Below are positions 33,433-33,585 of a stretch of 33,585 nucleotides of DNA, piece after piece. The stretch is from assembly GCA_020160805.1 (NCBI GenBank), contig JAIUPO010000035.1, positions 1-33,585 of the forward strand, written 5' to 3'. The notes beneath the pieces are model-generated. The model worked only from the letters and a program-made list of their open reading frames with translations, had not been told where the DNA came from and did not search any database. Numbering within the stretch: position 1 is the stretch's first letter; each line of letters starts with the position of its first letter. The position numbers and the translations under genes were made by a program. This DNA is from Actinomycetota bacterium (lineage in GTDB: Bacteria; Actinomycetota; Actinomycetes; Actinomycetales; Dermatophilaceae).

Positions 33433-33543
33433 GGACTGTCGGTCACGTGTGCGCCTGCACCCGCATGTGTCACAGGGGGCCGATTTCGTATGACCGGTCC
33501 CCGCACCTGGGGGGTCGGTCGCCAACCAGGATTGACGGAGGAT

Positions 33544-33585
33544 ATGGCCAAGAAGGACGGTGTCATCGAGGTCGAGGGCACGATC
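33544..33585 (+). CDS. infA: Translation initiation factor IF-1, N-terminal fragment
   Basis: The first 14 codons read MAKKDGVIEVEGTI, the canonical start of bacterial IF-1, and the window then ends. GGAGG lies 2 bases before the ATG (33537-33541), a rather short spacing. In related genomes infA is followed by rpmJ, rpsM, rpsK, rpsD and rpoA. Its position here, about 24 kb after map, shows that the peptide cluster lies inside the usual spc-alpha ribosomal block. Confidence 0.93.
   Translation, partial: MAKKDGVIEVEGTI

Noticed and set aside
9459-33543. Mobile genetic element carrying the cluster.
   Set aside because: I found no integrase, transposase, tRNA target or long terminal repeats in the interval, so a mobile origin cannot be supported from this window.

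Overview
The window is chromosomal DNA from a high-GC Gram-positive bacterium (Actinomycetota). The ribosomal proteins look like those of the Micrococcales, possibly near Dermatophilaceae/Intrasporangiaceae. That placement rests on the style of L15, S17 and Map and on GC content, and is an inference. Nearly all genes read left to right. Only the LuxR-type regulator at 28748-31243 is on the minus strand.

Region 1 (1-9458) is the S10/spc ribosomal super-operon in its classical order: L22, S3, L16, L29, S17, L14, L24, L5, zinc-type S14, S8, L6, L18, S5, L30, L15, then SecY, adenylate kinase and methionine aminopeptidase. Two spacers interrupt it: a repeat-bearing one between S14 and S8, and one with a long hairpin between L15 and SecY. 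The normal next gene, infA, appears only at 33544, at the right edge of the window.

Region 2 (about 9480-33080) lies between map and infA. Most of it is a biosynthetic gene cluster for a ribosomally made, post-translationally modified peptide (RiPP) of the thiazole/oxazole-modified (TOMM) class with nitrile-hydratase-type leader peptides (NHLP). The first operon holds a methyltransferase, a 61-residue membrane protein, a fused leader-binding/E1-like/YcaO cyclodehydratase, a SagB/McbC-type azoline dehydrogenase, a HlyD-like adaptor, an ABC exporter with a C39 leader peptidase and a second NHLM-type ABC exporter. Four precursor genes follow. Their leaders end at GG/GA-like sites and their cores are almost pure cysteine: YCCCCPCCCCG twice, one with CCCCCPACSSC, and one with six terminal cysteines. 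A strong terminator follows. The next operon holds a DrrAB-type ABC exporter (probable self-resistance or export), an atypical cytochrome P450, an FAD amine-oxidase-like flavoprotein, a Rieske oxygenase and an alpha/beta hydrolase, mostly joined by 4-base ATGA overlaps. A large LuxR-family (LAL-like) regulator faces it convergently, and a probable F420-dependent LLM oxidoreductase and a thioredoxin follow.

Proposed working of the system: the YcaO fusion binds the leader and cyclises core cysteines to thiazolines, and SagB oxidises them to thiazoles. The C39 transporter removes the leader and exports the product. Methyltransferase, P450, Rieske and flavin enzymes may tailor it. The expected product would hold two four-thiazole blocks separated by proline, or a hexathiazole tail, which is an unusually dense polyazole. 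Core content and enzyme families are read from the sequence; the product structure is inference. I see no transposase, integrase, tRNA, rRNA or CRISPR array.
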